Shown here: positions 37,971 to 52,500 of the stretch, one piece after another
How positions within the stretch are numbered: the stretch's first letter is position 1
How the letters are laid out: the number at the start of each line of letters is the position of its first letter
Assembly (NCBI GenBank): GCA_033002965.1
Contig: JAURVB010010478.1
Location: 54,782-118,781, forward strand
Length of the DNA stretch: 64,000 nucleotides
DNA from: Piper betle
Taxonomy: Eukaryota; Streptophyta; Magnoliopsida; Piperales; Piperaceae
Reading direction: 5' to 3'
Position numbers and translations under genes: made by a program
The notes under the pieces: model-generated
What the model saw: the letters and a program-made list of their open reading frames with translations, nothing else
Databases searched by the model: none
What the model was told of the DNA's origin: nothing

Positions 37971-40505
37971 CCACATAAAAAAAATTAATTTTTTTAACTC
38001 TCACTTTTTTTTCACTTGTTTTGAGAAAATAAAAAAACCATTTTTTTTATTTGCTTAGTTTGTTTTATCTATCTATTGAGCATAGTTTGCATTAGCTCAA
38101 ATTATTTATCATCGAGTTTGACATCCCAATTTGACAAATTTTGATTAATATTGTAAATTATATTGTTATATACATGTGGGAATTATGTGTAAAATAAAAG
38201 AGATGATATAATTGTTATTACTGTAATGTAATCTACTTGAGAACGATGCGTTGCATGTCAATTTTGAAATTTACTTGTGTGGAGTCTTTGACTCAAATGT
38301 TTGTCATTTGTAAAACTGAGCTATAGCTATTAGCACTTTTGCATGTAAATCAATTATCAATCGAATCTACTGCCTTCGCTAAAGACATAAGAATGAGATT
38401 AATGTTTAGGTTCTCGCTGTTTAACAACTAAACTCTGTTAAAGGGCTCACCGACAGGCAAAATTGTCAACAACCAATCTGTACAAATCAGAACGCATAAT
38501 AATAATCCAATATGAACTTTCCAGTTGGGTAAAATTATTATAAGAAAGAATTATAGAAGTGGAAGGTGAAGAAGTTGGTTCTACCAAACAAACACAAGAA
38601 ATAAGCAAGGGCATGCCCAGTGAGAGGAATGGTTAGTGGGTCTCCATCTGTTCTGCTTTATGTCACAGGCATGATGTTGATTTTTTTCTTTTTTTGGAAT
38701 GATGTTGAATTGGTGTTAATACTTAAAAGAATAGAAATAAGTATTGAGTTAGAATGTTATGTTGCCTTTTAAGGGTCTTTTCTTGCTCTTTTTTTAAAAT
38801 AACAAAGTTAGTGTTGTTTTATGATATATAATTGAGGCATGGAATGGTGTTACGATGGTAGCATTTTTTTGGTGGTCACGATAATGAGATGGTTGGAGCA
38901 CTTGGACTTTTGAGGGAGGGTGTGGATGTCAATATTTCTTTGCGGCCTAGAATAAGCAGTCCTGTTTGTCATACATCTCCCTACCAAAGAAACGTAAGGT
39001 GCTGGCTATCATATCATCTTCATGTATCATATTTTTGTTTGCTATTGAAAAATCTAAGGGGCGTGACACGTCTTTTTTCGACATCTTAACTAGTCACTAC
39101 TCCAAATTGATTTCGACATCTTAACTAGTACATTTGGCTTAATAATCTACAGTTTTTTCACATCGTTTTTTAATCACCAACAATGAAACAACTGATCAAT
39201 GATATCACTTGTTGTATGTCCCATAAAAGAATTATGGTAGGATAATAACAAGATAAGATGTGAGTACAATACAGAGCCAGATGGGTAGTGAGATATAGAC
39301 AGATGCAGTAACACTCAAGTCATCTTATCATAGATTCACAAGGACGGTTTCTTAAAAGCAACCTTTTTTATAGCATTTATTGTACCCTTGAATCAATCAT
39401 GCTACCCGATCAGTTTTTGTTCACCTTAATTGGGCTATTTGGTGATGGATTATGGGTACATTGAAGTGAGCCCATAAGAATGGGCTCATACATACTCTGT
39501 CAGCTTGCCCACAAGAGCGTAGAACCAGGCCATTATCTCTTGTTTCTAATTTCTATGATGCAATTTTGCCAGTCTTCTAGCCAGAATATAGATTCACACA
39601 GTATCAAATTCGGTTGCCTTCTTTTGCCGCTAACTTGTTTGCCAACATTGTTCTGAATTCTGATTGATAAGGATTTTAAAATGTGTAACCTGCTTGTGAT
39701 CAGTTAATGTTTTGAACTGTGTAATTGCCAAAAGTTCATAACTATCTCCTCTTTCGATTGGAAGCAAGAGGGCATGTACATGATTGCCTAAAAATCTGTG
39801 AATTGTAACTATTATTGGTTAAACTCAAACTTCTAAGTGCACCATGTGGCTTTTTTCTATTTTTCTGCACCATGTGGCTCAAGTCAAAATCCATGTTATC
39901 AACCGCAGTTTTCTTGAGATATGATGAAGAAGAAGACGATAGCGTTAACAGTAATCATACACATGAAAATTTAGTCTTTTGCAGCTATATTTTTGTGAGA
40001 AAACCTCTTACTCCTTGAAATTAGATTTCATACTTTCAGACTTCATCATTTTCTGTTGTGCTCTTGATTTTGTAATTCTTAAATAAATAGCTAACTTTTG
40101 TAAAATAAAATAACTGAAAAAGTCAAGCTCATAAGAGATTGATGATTAACATCACATTTACAAGATGGAAGCTCTAAAATAATGTTAACATAGCTAATTC
40201 CTATCCCAATGACAACACTAATCACAAAAGAAAGCAACATACATTTTGTACAACACCTACCGGAAGCTATAAATAGGCCGTTGCCTCTCTTGCATGGTCC
40301 AAACTTCAAATGAACTTGCCTTTTGGCCAGGGAAATGCTTGAAGATGGTGCTAAAACCTGCACTTTGGGGCAGGAGGGAGACAACTTGTTGCCGTGTTGA
40401 CGCCGTCACATACTTGGATGAAAAATGCTTCCATCTTTTACTTTGCAAGATGAAGTCCCCTACATTATGTTGGCCTCTTCATGGCTGTGAAGCTGAATCT
40501 GATAT
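37971..40505. other. Intergenic, no gene recognised
   Basis: This is the promoter side of the EEIG1-type gene and the 3' side of the second receptor kinase. It is AT-rich with many T runs, and no coding similarity, tRNA or clear transposon was seen. Confidence 0.5.
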
Positions 40506-43500
40506 CTATTCTCCATCAGTCCCTGCTTGCAGCTGAGCAGCATACTGCAAATTCCACAAGATGTCCTCGACGGACGGGCGAACCGATGGATCAGGAGAAA
40601 GACACTTGTTTGTAATGGATATGACAATGGACAGTGATTCCTGATTAGAAGTGGAGAGGATGAGGGGATCAATTATTTGATGGCGGCCGTCTTGGCTGCT
40701 AAATGAGGTTGCCTGAGACATGGAAGAACAATGTCATCATCATCATCTATCGGTGTCTTCACATTTAAATCTTTAATGGAAAAATATATGAATGCAAGTT
40801 TTACGGTGGATGCCTTCCTGTAACATTGTTATCATGTACTTCATGAGATGATTGTTGCTTGAGGAAAATTTTAACTCACTGATCTTATTGACTCTCAGGA
40901 ATTAAAGACTCAGGTTAGTCAGTGTAGGAAATACCATCTTGCTGAGTAAATTTTCTTCCTTTTCAGAAACTACGTCTCCAACCAGTGCTTCAAGTAATAT
41001 GAGACCAAATCTGTAAATGTCATCCTCTGGTTTTATCTTCTCCCTGTTGAACAATATAAGGGTTAGAAGATATATAGTCATTTAACTTAATTCATAAAAC
41101 AATTCCAGCTTTGTGAAAAGGAACCTCACAGCTCAACTGAGATCATCTATTAAAAAAAACCTAGAGCGGCTTTTTCCTTCTACAATTATTATCTTTAACC
41201 TAATACATAATAAAGTGAGCTGGATATAGAAATGTTTATAAATAGGGTTTCAGAGCAGTAAAGGACAATAAAATGTTATTTTCTATCACCAGCATTATAT
41301 GGTAAGGGAATAGATCTCCATACTTTGAATAAATCTCGTTTTCAGGCATGGATACTTTGTTCCCTTCTGTCTTTGCCTAGCAGACAAATAGCCAAAAATT
41401 AGAACACCAAATACTGCATCCCCTAATGAATCATTTCACATGCCACAAAATGGTGCTAAGTTAAAACTAAACCAAAGACAGTGATGGTAGAGTGGATCAA
41501 CCTCAACTCTATCAATTCCTTCTGTGAAAATATTTAGTCCATAGTCACTCAGCTTTGGAATGCGATGTTCATCAATCAAAACATTGCTGCTCTTCAATTG
41601 GTTGTTTAAGAATCCAGGTATTACTCCGGTATGTAAAAAGTGTACAGCTTTTCCAATACCCATGAGAATTCCCAGTCTTTCTGCCCACTTCAGAGTTCCA
41701 TCAAGTGAATGCTCTGTTTGGTGAAAGAAACTTAGATACATAAAGAAAACAAGAATTACAAAAAGGTAAAATTACTTGTGGTGCTATTACCGGAAAGATG
41801 AGACCTGAGGCTTCCATATGCTACATATTCATAGACTAAAAGAACTCTGTTCACAGAATCATCTTGAGAATACTCAACGCAATGCCCCAACAAGCAGACC
41901 AAATGTGGATGACGAAGTTTTGAAAGCATGTCCAGTCGAAGTTTAACATTTTGCAAAGAGAGCCTTTTGTATAGAGATAAGCATCTGATAGCTACATACG
42001 TCCCATTTTCCAATCTTCCTTTGTATAGCTGAAAAGGTGCAATACTCTTGTCATTATAAGTTCATAAAACAATCGGAGAACATCCTAGCCATTGGAATTT
42101 TCCTGCCAACTTGGAACATTATAAAGTGCATGGAAGAAAAAATAGATGGGTTTTCAAGCAAGAAGGAAATACCTCTCCAGCAGATCCATTACCCAAGTAG
42201 GCTAATTGATCAAAGTTGTTTGTTGCTGCTTCTATTTCATCTAATGTGAATAGTCTGTAATATGGGGAATCTGGTGCTCCCAGCTTCACATTTGAAATAT
42301 ATCCTGGCAAAATACAAATGAAACTAGTCTCAAACAATAGAAGGTGATTTCTCTAACAAGGGGATTTTATGTATAAAAAACAACTTTTGAACTAAAGTAC
42401 TGCTCGAGTTTATAATTTAGTAAACTGGCCTAGAAAAAGAAGACTCTTCACCACAGAAAAGCAAAACTGAACTAGGAAAAGAAACAGCATTGATGCCCAT
42501 GTGATCTTGTAGATAGAAATTTGACAACATAACAAGCACAAGCCTCGATAAACGAATACTAGCAGAATAGAAGTGTTCTTGTTGTTTCAAACATGAAAGT
42601 ATATGCACAATCTCTTGGTAGTCAGCATTAACATTGTTGGAGAAAATCCATAAATAATCATGCAACAGAACTATATGGCAGGTGAATATAAAGGATTGTG
42701 TCAGCAAATTGTCTGTTGTCCACCAGAGCTGCCATGGAAGCAATAACAATTCAAACCATTTTCCATAAACTAGAAGAGAAGATGAATTATACCACCATCT
42801 TCAGAAATCGAAATGCCAAAGGGACAAAGATAAATACTCACTTGCATTGGCAATGATTTCGGATGAGAAGCCAGTAGGTGAGCTAGCTGTGAAGTTCTTT
42901 TGCATCAGCTTTTCTGAAGCTTTTCTTGAACAGTATGTATTTGAATAGGCGACATGTCCAAGTATAATTAACAGTAGTAGAACCACCACTCCAACAATGA
43001 TTCCAATCAGTAGACCTACAAACTTATGCTCTCGTACCCTAGATTTATTTGCTTCTTCACAATAAGAATCCTTGTGTTGGTTGAATGCTCCCACAGACAA
43101 ACAATTCCCACCAAACTTCACCACTCTACTATTTTGCCATGAACTCAGGCAAGCAGGCAAGCTTCCTTTCAACTTGTTAGTAGAAATGTCCACAAAACCA
43201 AGCTGCCCACCACATTTGAGAGTAGGTGGTAGAGAACCAGTGAGCATGTTTGATGCTAAATTTAAGTAGCTAATGTTGGGCAGTGAGAAAAGAGAAGATG
43301 GTGGTGTCCCCTCTAGGGAGTTGAATGAGAGATCCAAGTGTTGTAATTGAACAAGCTGATCAACATCATATGGAATCTCCCCTGATAATGAGTTTCTGCT
43401 GAGAAGAACAGTGATCAATCTCTGAGGCATGGGTGGTAATCTAGAATTCAACTCATTTTCTCTCAAGTCCAGAACTTCAAGCTTCTTCAATCCACTCAAA

Positions 43501-44195
43501 TCAGGTAAGCCACCAGAGACATGGTTGTGAGGTATAGCTAAACTGGTCAGGTTCTTGATTCTGCCAATGGAATCAGACAATGGACCTGTTAGACGGTTGT
43601 TCTTCAAGCTCAGAACAGAGAGATTAGGCAGTGATTCAAACCAGTCCGGCACTGTGCCGTTGAAGAAGTTCCCATCCAACGTCAAAGCTTGAAGCTTTGT
43701 CATGGCTGAGATCTTGGGAGGAATTGAACCGTACAGAAAGTTAGAGCTCAAGTCCAAAACTTCTAAGGAATACAGTCTGTGAATCTTGTCAGGGAGAGAA
43801 CCCCACATGCCCAGAGCAACCAGAGACACCACCTTCAAGGTGGACAACCTTGACAGAGTGGTAACAAAAGAATCAATGGAAAAACCTGGTGAAAGTGTCC
43901 TACCTTCAACAGGTAAGCCTCTGAAGTTCGTGTCACTCTCTTTGACTGTCCTGTTGCCAACAATTTTGAGCTCAGTGACAGAGTTGCCTTGGCAGGTGAT
44001 GCTCAGAGAATGAGAAGAGGGGCTGTAGCAGAGATCAATGGCAGAATCCTCCCAAGCATCCAACTGTTTTGGGAACTCTAAGTGCTTTCTTAGCTGCAGA
44101 AGAACCTGTGTTTGGGATGTTTGGGCTTGGAATGTCACTCTGAGGAGCAAACAGACTGAAAAGCAGAGAAGGGGTACACAACGAGTGATTTCCAT
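40506..44195 (-). CDS. LRR receptor-like protein, probably inactive kinase, At3g03770-like (LRR VI)
   Basis: A plasma-membrane receptor; the kinase is probably a scaffold rather than an enzyme. Exons: 42842-44195, 42173-42303, 41791-42028, 41502-41713, 41324-41376, 40935-41043 and 40506-40712. All phases agree, giving about 767 residues. Order: signal peptide (CFSVCLLLRVTFQAQ), an N-terminal cap with CYSPSS..ITCQG, about ten LRRs (LEVLDLSSNFLYGSIPP and so on), a membrane segment GLLIGIIVGVVVLLLLIILG, then the kinase-like domain. That domain has YLGNGSAGELYKG, VAIRCL in place of VAIK, QLKSSNVL with no HRD, and DYG for DFG. Losing Lys, the HRD Asp and the DFG form together argues against phosphotransfer. 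The frame is clean throughout, unlike several neighbours, so selection seems to maintain it. Confidence 0.93.
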
Positions 44196-45894
44196 TTCTG
44201 AAGAGGTTCAATAATGGAACAGTTCCACCAAGGGAGGCTGCTTATATAACTGAACTTATTGAAGAAGATCCCAGTAAGCAATCTTCCATGGTTGTAAAAG
44301 ACTAGATAGCTAACGGATTTATCAGCTTTATGCAATGTCCAAGTGCAACTCTCCAACTCTTCTTGGAAGTTGAAGAAGACCCATTTCCTCTGAAGTTACT
44401 GAGAGGAGCAGGAACAAGGGGGAGAAGCTTGGAGTCTCGGCGATCATTAACTGAAAATTCATCATTTATGATCCGGGCTTTGAAGAAGGCCGGTGAGATG
44501 CAGAAAACCAGTCTTGGAAGCTATCCATGGCCAACCACCTTGTGGCCTTTAATGCAGGATGTCGGTTACCTTCATTAATGGAAGACAGACCTTTCTACGA
44601 GAAACCAAGACTAACCAATTACCTTCATAAGTCTATGCAGTTTGGAAAAAAATAGCCTGCAAAATTGAGGTGACCATGAACCATTTATGCTGCCATGCTG
44701 AGTTGGGGAAGCAGCTTCCATTAAAGCTAATGCGGTACAAGAAATTCGCAGCAAAACATGCAACAAACAATGAGGAAGACAAGCTCACTGTGAAGTCAAG
44801 CAGGGAAGTGTCGAGTAGACGACAAAGCACCAACCTCTGATTCCTTTGCTAATTATTATTATTATCTTTCCAAAGCTATTGTTATTTTCTTGGTCTTGAA
44901 GTTGCCTACGGTTCTAACAATTTAGAATGAGGCCTCATCTAGTAGTCATCATAATTTAATTTAATACAAGGAAAGAGATTAGTTAATGTTAATGAAATGT
45001 ATGCATTCAATTTGTCATCGCTTACTCACTTGCAAATGGGAAACTATAGAGTGTTGAGATCGAACAGCATATGTAGTTTGGTAACTAATAAGAACCTTTG
45101 TTGTATATATAAGAAGAAGAAACTGCAAGTTGTTAGCCAAGCAGACCAACATGGGGCTATTATTATCCACATGGACAGCTGTTGGGGAAGAAGATGTGTC
45201 TGTCCCGAGCAGCGATTATTATTCCTGCTTAATGCCAAGAACCTCTTGTTTGTACTCATTTAGCGTCGTCATCTGTTTGGTCTCCTACGTTCGCTCTCTG
45301 TTCTTCTTTTCCGGGGTCATTATTTGTTTCCTGTATCTATATCTTTGTTTTTGTCTCCATCTCTGATCATTGCAAGTCATTCTACAATCAAAACATGCTA
45401 ATTTATAATGCTTTGACGCTGCTTTTTTCTCATATCGGCGGTGACGGGGGATGCATGCATTCGTTTTTTCTGCGAAATGTGATAAAAAGTTTGGATAATG
45501 ATGAGAATACGAGAAAGTGTGGTTTTTGGTGAGAACGATGAGGCCTGTGATCTTTCTCATGATATCGTTTTGCTCAGGTTGGAGTCAAACTCGTGGCAGT
45601 GGTTAAAGTTTGGGTCCACTAATTGTTGAATCAATTATAAATAAAATGAATTTAATCATCTTTAAACAACTCCATATATTTTTTAAGAGTAATGCTATTA
45701 AATAAAAATCAGTCACATAAAATCAGGTTTCAAGACTCGAATGATAATTGTTATCCACATGTTAAAAGATAATTGGAAAAAATAAAAAATAAGTTTCTAT
45801 ATTCCATCGACTCATTGGGTAGCTAAGGTATTATTAGCTCTAAGATCTCAAAGCTAAAACACATATAATAGCTAAGTCTTATAAGATATCAAAG

Positions 45895-45933
<39 letters not shown>

Positions 45934-48900
45934 CAAATACATGTGCAAAAATGATAGGGTGTAAACTATTTTTAAATGTAAATTTTACGAACCTGCATCA
46001 TAAATATTAATTTTTTATCTAGCAATTTAAATTGAGGAGATATGAGTGATAATTATGGGTAGTTCCACCCAATGTAAATCACTACATAAAATATTGATGA
46101 TCATAGTTGAAATTTATAAAGTTCACAATATATGTTAAAACTATAAATATAAAAATATAATATAATATTATATAACTTTCTAAAACTTTTTCGACAATAA
46201 GGCTTTTTCATAGAAATTACACTAATAACATTGTCGAAGAAAGGATGCAAAAAATTTAATTCATATTTTTCTCTCTTTTCTTAACTGATTTTCATCGTAT
46301 TTATATATCTCCTTATTATCCTATTATTTAAAGAAAAACTAAAAGTCATGCTCTGATTAAAAGTAGAACATTCAACTAATTAAAATACAACAAAAAGTAT
46401 AACCTATTTTTAAAATTAGAGCTATATCTAGGCAACATGTGGTGTAGCATTTGGCTACTATTAATAAATAATATCCAATTAATTATGTTTAAGCAAACAA
46501 CTCATAAACAAAAATGTATATATAGTCTCATAGTCTTGTACCAATTCCTCGATACAAATTGTCTCCTTGGAGACATTCCATTAAGGTACCATACTAATTT
46601 GTAGAAGCGTTTAAATAAGAACTCTTAAATTCACCGTTAGGAGAGCCGTCACCTCAGAGAGAGACCCATTAGGGTATTTTTATTTATGCTAAAGTACCAT
46701 TAAATTAGCAATCTTCCCTCCTTGCAGGCCACCAATTTACCCTTATTAATTAATTAAATAAATATTATCCCCCTATCACTAATATGTGGCTGGAAGGAAT
46801 TTACACTTGAGTTTATCGAGAACCTTTCTTAGCTCCTCGTTGAATTTAAATGATTACGTAATACATAATTAATTCTAAAGAAATATTTTCTAAAAGTTCT
46901 ACACTTTCATAAAATATATACACCTTTTTAAAATGGTATGACCTTTGTAAAGGGTATCTACCATTTTTAAGGATATGTGCCCCTCCTAAAGGGATCCACT
47001 TTTCCTCCTCACACCCCAAATATCTCATATCCTCCTTATAAATATGTTAATAATTTATCTCAATTTTTTTATCGGTAAAAGTTTATTCCTAGAAGATAGT
47101 CATCTCAAAAAGCATAAATTACTGTGAGGTAATTATGTTATTATGTTTATTTTATTTTTTATATTATTGGTTTATGATGATTTTATTATTCGATTTTCCT
47201 TATTATACAAAGTATTTGTCTTTTTATACCATAATTCACTTCTTTATTATTAATATCATTGATTTTTTATTTTCTGAGATTTTTTTAATTAATATTCTAT
47301 TTTCTTTTATCATTGTATTATATTGTACTATTTACATCTCTCTCTTTTTTAAGAATTTTCCATTCTAACTATTTCACTTCGAAATTTTATTTTTGTTTTC
47401 CCCCAAAATATGACATTTTTATATTTATTTATTGATGATTTTATATACTAAAACTGCTATATTATTTTTTTCTCATACATGGCTTTAAATTATAATATTT
47501 TATACCTTTTTTCAGAAATTATTTTTAAGTTTATTTTTTAGAAGTTGTAGATGTAAAAGAAGGTTAAATTTTCAAGGATGGTGAGCTTTCAATAGGTCAA
47601 TAGTTAATGTGAAGAGGCTTATATTGACAAGTTATGATTTATAGTATATGAACTTAGAAATTTAAAAAATAATTGAATACAGAAGTGGAAGAAAATCCAA
47701 CAATTAATTGTTCATTAGATGTTGGTAAAATAAGTATGATAGTTAAGTTTTTGCATTAATTATTGTATTTGTTTATATTAATTATTTTAAAATTTGATAT
47801 TTTTTCCTATTTATTTATTTCCCACAAGTTTGATAATAATAAAAAATAATTGATTTATCTATTAATTTATATAGTTCTTAGATTTATAGTTTAATTAAAT
47901 TTAAATAATTTTAAATAATATATACTTAAAATGGATGACTTGGTAATTTATATGTTCAATAATCATAATATTAGTCTATTTATAAAGACAAAATGTGTGC
48001 ATTGCGTGAGGTGTATTACTAGTTATTAATAAAGGGAGAACACATTGCAAGTGTTAGATTAAAATTAAGAGAATATGTTAATCAAAATATTAAAAAATCT
48101 AAAAAATATAATAAAAATAACTCCTACAACATGTCAAAGGCTCGAATTTCGTTGATCTCAATTTCTTAAAAATAATAATAATAATAACATATTCACGGTA
48201 AAAAGTCACATGTACAAACGTGGTAAAGTTCTATCTTTTTATTAATAAGAGTCTATTTAATTGTCTTAAAAAGTATAATAAAAAATTAAATAATTATAAT
48301 TCATCTTTTTATTCAAATAAAATACATATTTAAAGTCAATCATATTCTATATATAGGATATTAAATTATTAAAATTTATCTAATTATTCAATAAAACTTT
48401 ATGTATAAAATTAAGATTTATCCAATATAGGTCGCATGCGGCACATTTTGCCTAGTTAAATTCCTGGACTGCCACTCAGGTGACATGCTTTTACTGATAC
48501 AAAGCATTATCACAAAGACTTAATTAAAGTTCATACAAACATGTAATGTGCATGTTTTGAGCATGCAAATATTGAAAGTTTAAGACGGTCTAACTGACTA
48601 ACGGTTAAATGTGCTTGAATTTTTTGTAAATGATAGAGGGATCAAAATTCTTCTCTTGCTGCTCAAAGTAAACCACTTTAGCTACTTGGATAAAAAGAAC
48701 CACTTTAATTCTTATTGGATGAACGCTATCCTAATAATCCCATCAAATCAATAACTTATCAATATTAAATTCTAGAGTTTTTTACCAGAAAACGAGATGG
48801 AGTTTCTGATGTTACTAAGTGGGAAAAAAAATCAAGACCAATTATCAAAAAATGGGAACTTTTAAACCTTCATATTAAAAAAATTAAATTAAAAATTAAA

Positions 48901-49581
48901 AACAAAAAATAGATCGCTAGTCGAGAGTGGCCGATCAAAGGCAGGCTTGGGGAGGCTGGTGAGGCCTGAGGTGGTTAGATCTAGTTGCCTTTGGTCGAGG
49001 GCTAGTAAGAGTTCTGGCTACCTTGAGGCTTAGAACAGCTAGCCACTCAGAGGATGGCTAGACCATCCAAGGCCGGGGGTGGCGAGGCGTTGGCAAAGGT
49101 GGTCCGGGTTATTTTTGAAAAAATAATTATTAAATTTAATTTTAAAGGTATTTTGGACAATTTAAAAATTTTCTCCCAGCATGTATATAGAAAACTTCCT
49201 TTCCTTTTTTCTCCACCGGCATGTGTCACAGTTTTTGTAAAAAAAAATGGAACGAACTGATGAATGAAGTAAGTACTAAGAAGCATCCACGTGTAGTCTA
49301 AAAATTAATACACTGGTTATTATAATACATACAATACATTTATTATATTTATAATTGAATGTTCAAAGTCTTCTTTCTATTTTACATCTTACTCCCCGCC
49401 TCGTCTCTCTCGTGGTGGCCTTGGGAGTAGGGACAAACAGTGGTGCAACTTTTTGTTAGTCTGGCTTGTCTCTTCTCTACCATAAATTGCTAAAAGTCAG
49501 TTAAGATCATTAACCGATCGAATTCCAGAGTGATCTTGTTCTTCCCAGTTCCATCACCTTCTTCTAGCTTGAGTTTCTGAG
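44196..49581. other. AT-rich intergenic stretch with TA repeat and a GC-richer patch
   Basis: 44196-45600 is the upstream region of the receptor gene. A TA tract is at 45900-45931. 45940-48880 is very AT-rich without features. 48910-49100 is an island with repeated GGC/GAGG words (TCGAGAGTGGCCG, GGCAGGCTTGGGGAGG, GGTGGCGAGGC) that resembles part of a transposon, but no ends were found. No gene is supported. Confidence 0.5.
45900..45931. repeat. TA microsatellite
   Basis: About 32 bases of uninterrupted alternating TA. Confidence 0.95.
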
Positions 49582-52500
49582 ATGCTAACAGCTCAGTCAT
49601 ATTTGCTAAAGCCAGAGATCCGCTGTCCAACAGTCTCTACTCCCTTTCCATCACCTCTCATGGAAGGAGTAGAAAATCCTTTACAACCCATGAGAGGAAG
49701 GTGGGGTTTAGTCGTTGCTGTGTGCCGACCATCCATGCAGCTATTAGAAGTGGTGACAAGAATGTTGGAGCTCGGATCTCTAATGCCCCTGCTTCGGATT
49801 CAAATGGATCCTTCTTGTCTTCCTCTGGGATAAGTGTGCAAGCGGTGGTGATCATCAGGAAGAAGATGAAGGAGAAGTTGGGTGAGAAGCTTGAGGATCA
49901 GGTAGAGTCTTTCTTCAATGGGATTGGGCAGGGGATTGTGATTCAATTAGTGAGCGAAGAGATCGATCCAGGTATATTTGTGTTGCTTTCTTCAAACATA
50001 TAAGTTCTTCTATTTTTTGCTTTCATAATTCTTTTTTTCTCCGCAAGTAAAAGGAAACTGTAGTTAGTTGATTATCCAATATCCACAATGAGACCAAGAT
50101 CATAGAATTTTTCCTTTTTTTCCCAAAAAGCTTGAAGGTTACTAATTTGTCCTCTGCTAGTGGGATTTCAATTGTTAGTGTGTGCTGTTGCATCATTTTC
50201 GGCTTAGAAAATCCTAAAAAACAAAAAAGAAGTTTTCATTTTTTTCATGCATTATTCATTTTTGGTTTGTCTTGCTAGTCAAACAATTTAACGTAGATGT
50301 TGTCATTCTAGTTTCTAAGAGTTCAATAGCTGAACTCTTAATGGGAGAAATGTAGTTAAAATCACAAAATCCATATCAAGTCCTCCCCTTTGGGTTTGTT
50401 CATATGGTTAGTATAAGAACGTCCAAATAATGGAAGCCATAATAATTCATAGCAAATGACTCGTTTACGTGTTTTCATGCAGTTACCAAATCTGTTAAGC
50501 AGAGTGTTGAATCCGCTGCAAGGGGTTGGATGCCAAGCTCATCTAAACAGCCATACATTGTCGAATATGCTGTGAATTTAGTCATCCCATCGAATTTTGG
50601 CCGTCCTGGTGCCGTGAAAATAACCAACCTTCGTCCAAAAGAGTTCTACTTGGTGGAAATTGTGCTGCATGGTTTTAGTGATGGCCCAATTTTTTTCCCT
50701 GCAAACTCCTGGATACACTCAAAAAATGACAATCCTGAAAGTAGAATTCTATTCAACAACAAGGTATGTATTACTACGTAAACTCTTTGCACGATTTTGT
50801 TTGTTGAATTAGATATTGTTTCCAAAAAAATATGTTTGATAAATTAGCTTTTCAATATTGGCTCTTTGTGTAGGCATATCTGCCTTCACAAACACCAAAT
50901 GGTTTGAAAGACCTTCGGCAAGCCGAATTGATCAGTCTTCGTGGAAATGGGAAGGGAGAAAGGAAAAAGCATGACAGAATTTACGACTATGCTCCTTATA
51001 ATGATTTGGGCAATCCAGACAAGGATGAGGATCTTGCTAGGCCTATTTTGACTGGTGAAGAGAGACCGTATCCTAGGCGATGCCGCACTGGTCGTCCTTC
51101 ATGTCGATCCGGTAATTCTTCTATTCAGTGCTTCCTTATTTTATCAAAAGAAACATTATTATAGATGATGACTAAAAAGCACTGTTAATTTCTGTTGCAC
51201 AAGAGGTGAAAAAGGAAAGCATATTCATTTTAGTGTAAGTTGTTCCCACAAATGCTCAAAAAACTACCATTTGGGGTATTCTGCTTTTGACTTTGTTTTC
51301 TCCTGCTGTTATCACTGCGCCTAAATCTTTATTTTCAGATCCATTGTCAGAAATCACAGTTGAAAAACCAAATACTGTATATGTTCCTCGTGATGAAACC
51401 TTTGAGGAGACTAAGCAAGCAACATTTTCTGCCGGGGCTCTCAAAGCACTGTTTCATAATTTAGTGCCATCTTTAGTAGCTGCACTATCAAGTTCAGATA
51501 ACCCCTTTCAGTGCTTTACTGAAATCGACCAACTTTACAAGGATGGAGTAATGCTGAAAGATGATGTGCAAAACTTTGCTCTTGACAAGCTTTTGTTGCC
51601 CACTATGATGAAGAAGGTCGTCAATGCTAGTCAAAGGTTGTTGAAGTATGAACCTCCGGCCATCATCCAAAGTACATGCTTTGCAAATTAATGACTCCTT
51701 CAAATGCACCCACACACTCAGAAATTTTTTTAATATGAGAATCTGATTTGCAGGAGACAGATTTGCATGGTTGCGTGACAATGAATTCGCAAGACAAACC
51801 TTGGCTGGTGTAAATCCTGTAAACATTGAAAGACTGAGGGTATGATCAATTGCAGTCATGTTCGTGTTTTCCATCTTCACATATCTTTGAGGATCCTTTT
51901 GCTATTTCTATCTATCAAATGGTATCATTTGCCAGATTCATTTGACCTGTCTTTTATTGCATACTCGTAGGAATTTCCAATCAAAAGCAATCTTGATCCT
52001 GCAGTTTATGGTCTTCCAGAGTCAGCATTTACCAAGGAATGCATCGAGCCAGAGCTTAATGGAATGAGCATTGAAGAGGTAAACAATTACCTAACTTGAA
52101 AATGAATGTGTTATGCAGTTTCTTACTTGGTGAATTGTGCAGGCAATAAAGATGGGTAGGCTTTTCATACTTGACTACCATGACATACTTTTACCATTTA
52201 TAAAAAAGATGAACGCATTGAAGAACAGAAAAGCATATGCTTCAAGAACGGTCTTCTTCCTCTGCAACAAGTCTGGCTGCTTGAAGCCTGTGGCTATTGA
52301 GCTTAGTCTTCCTCCTACATCTTCAACATCTAAACGCAAATATGTTTATACTCATAATCATGATGCAACATCATATTGGACATGGAAATTGGCAAAGGCA
52401 CATGTCTGTTCAAATGATGCAGGAGTTCATCAACTAGTCAATCACTGGTAAATCTTATTCATTGCATGTTTTCCAATTTGCAGTATAAATTTTCAACTTC

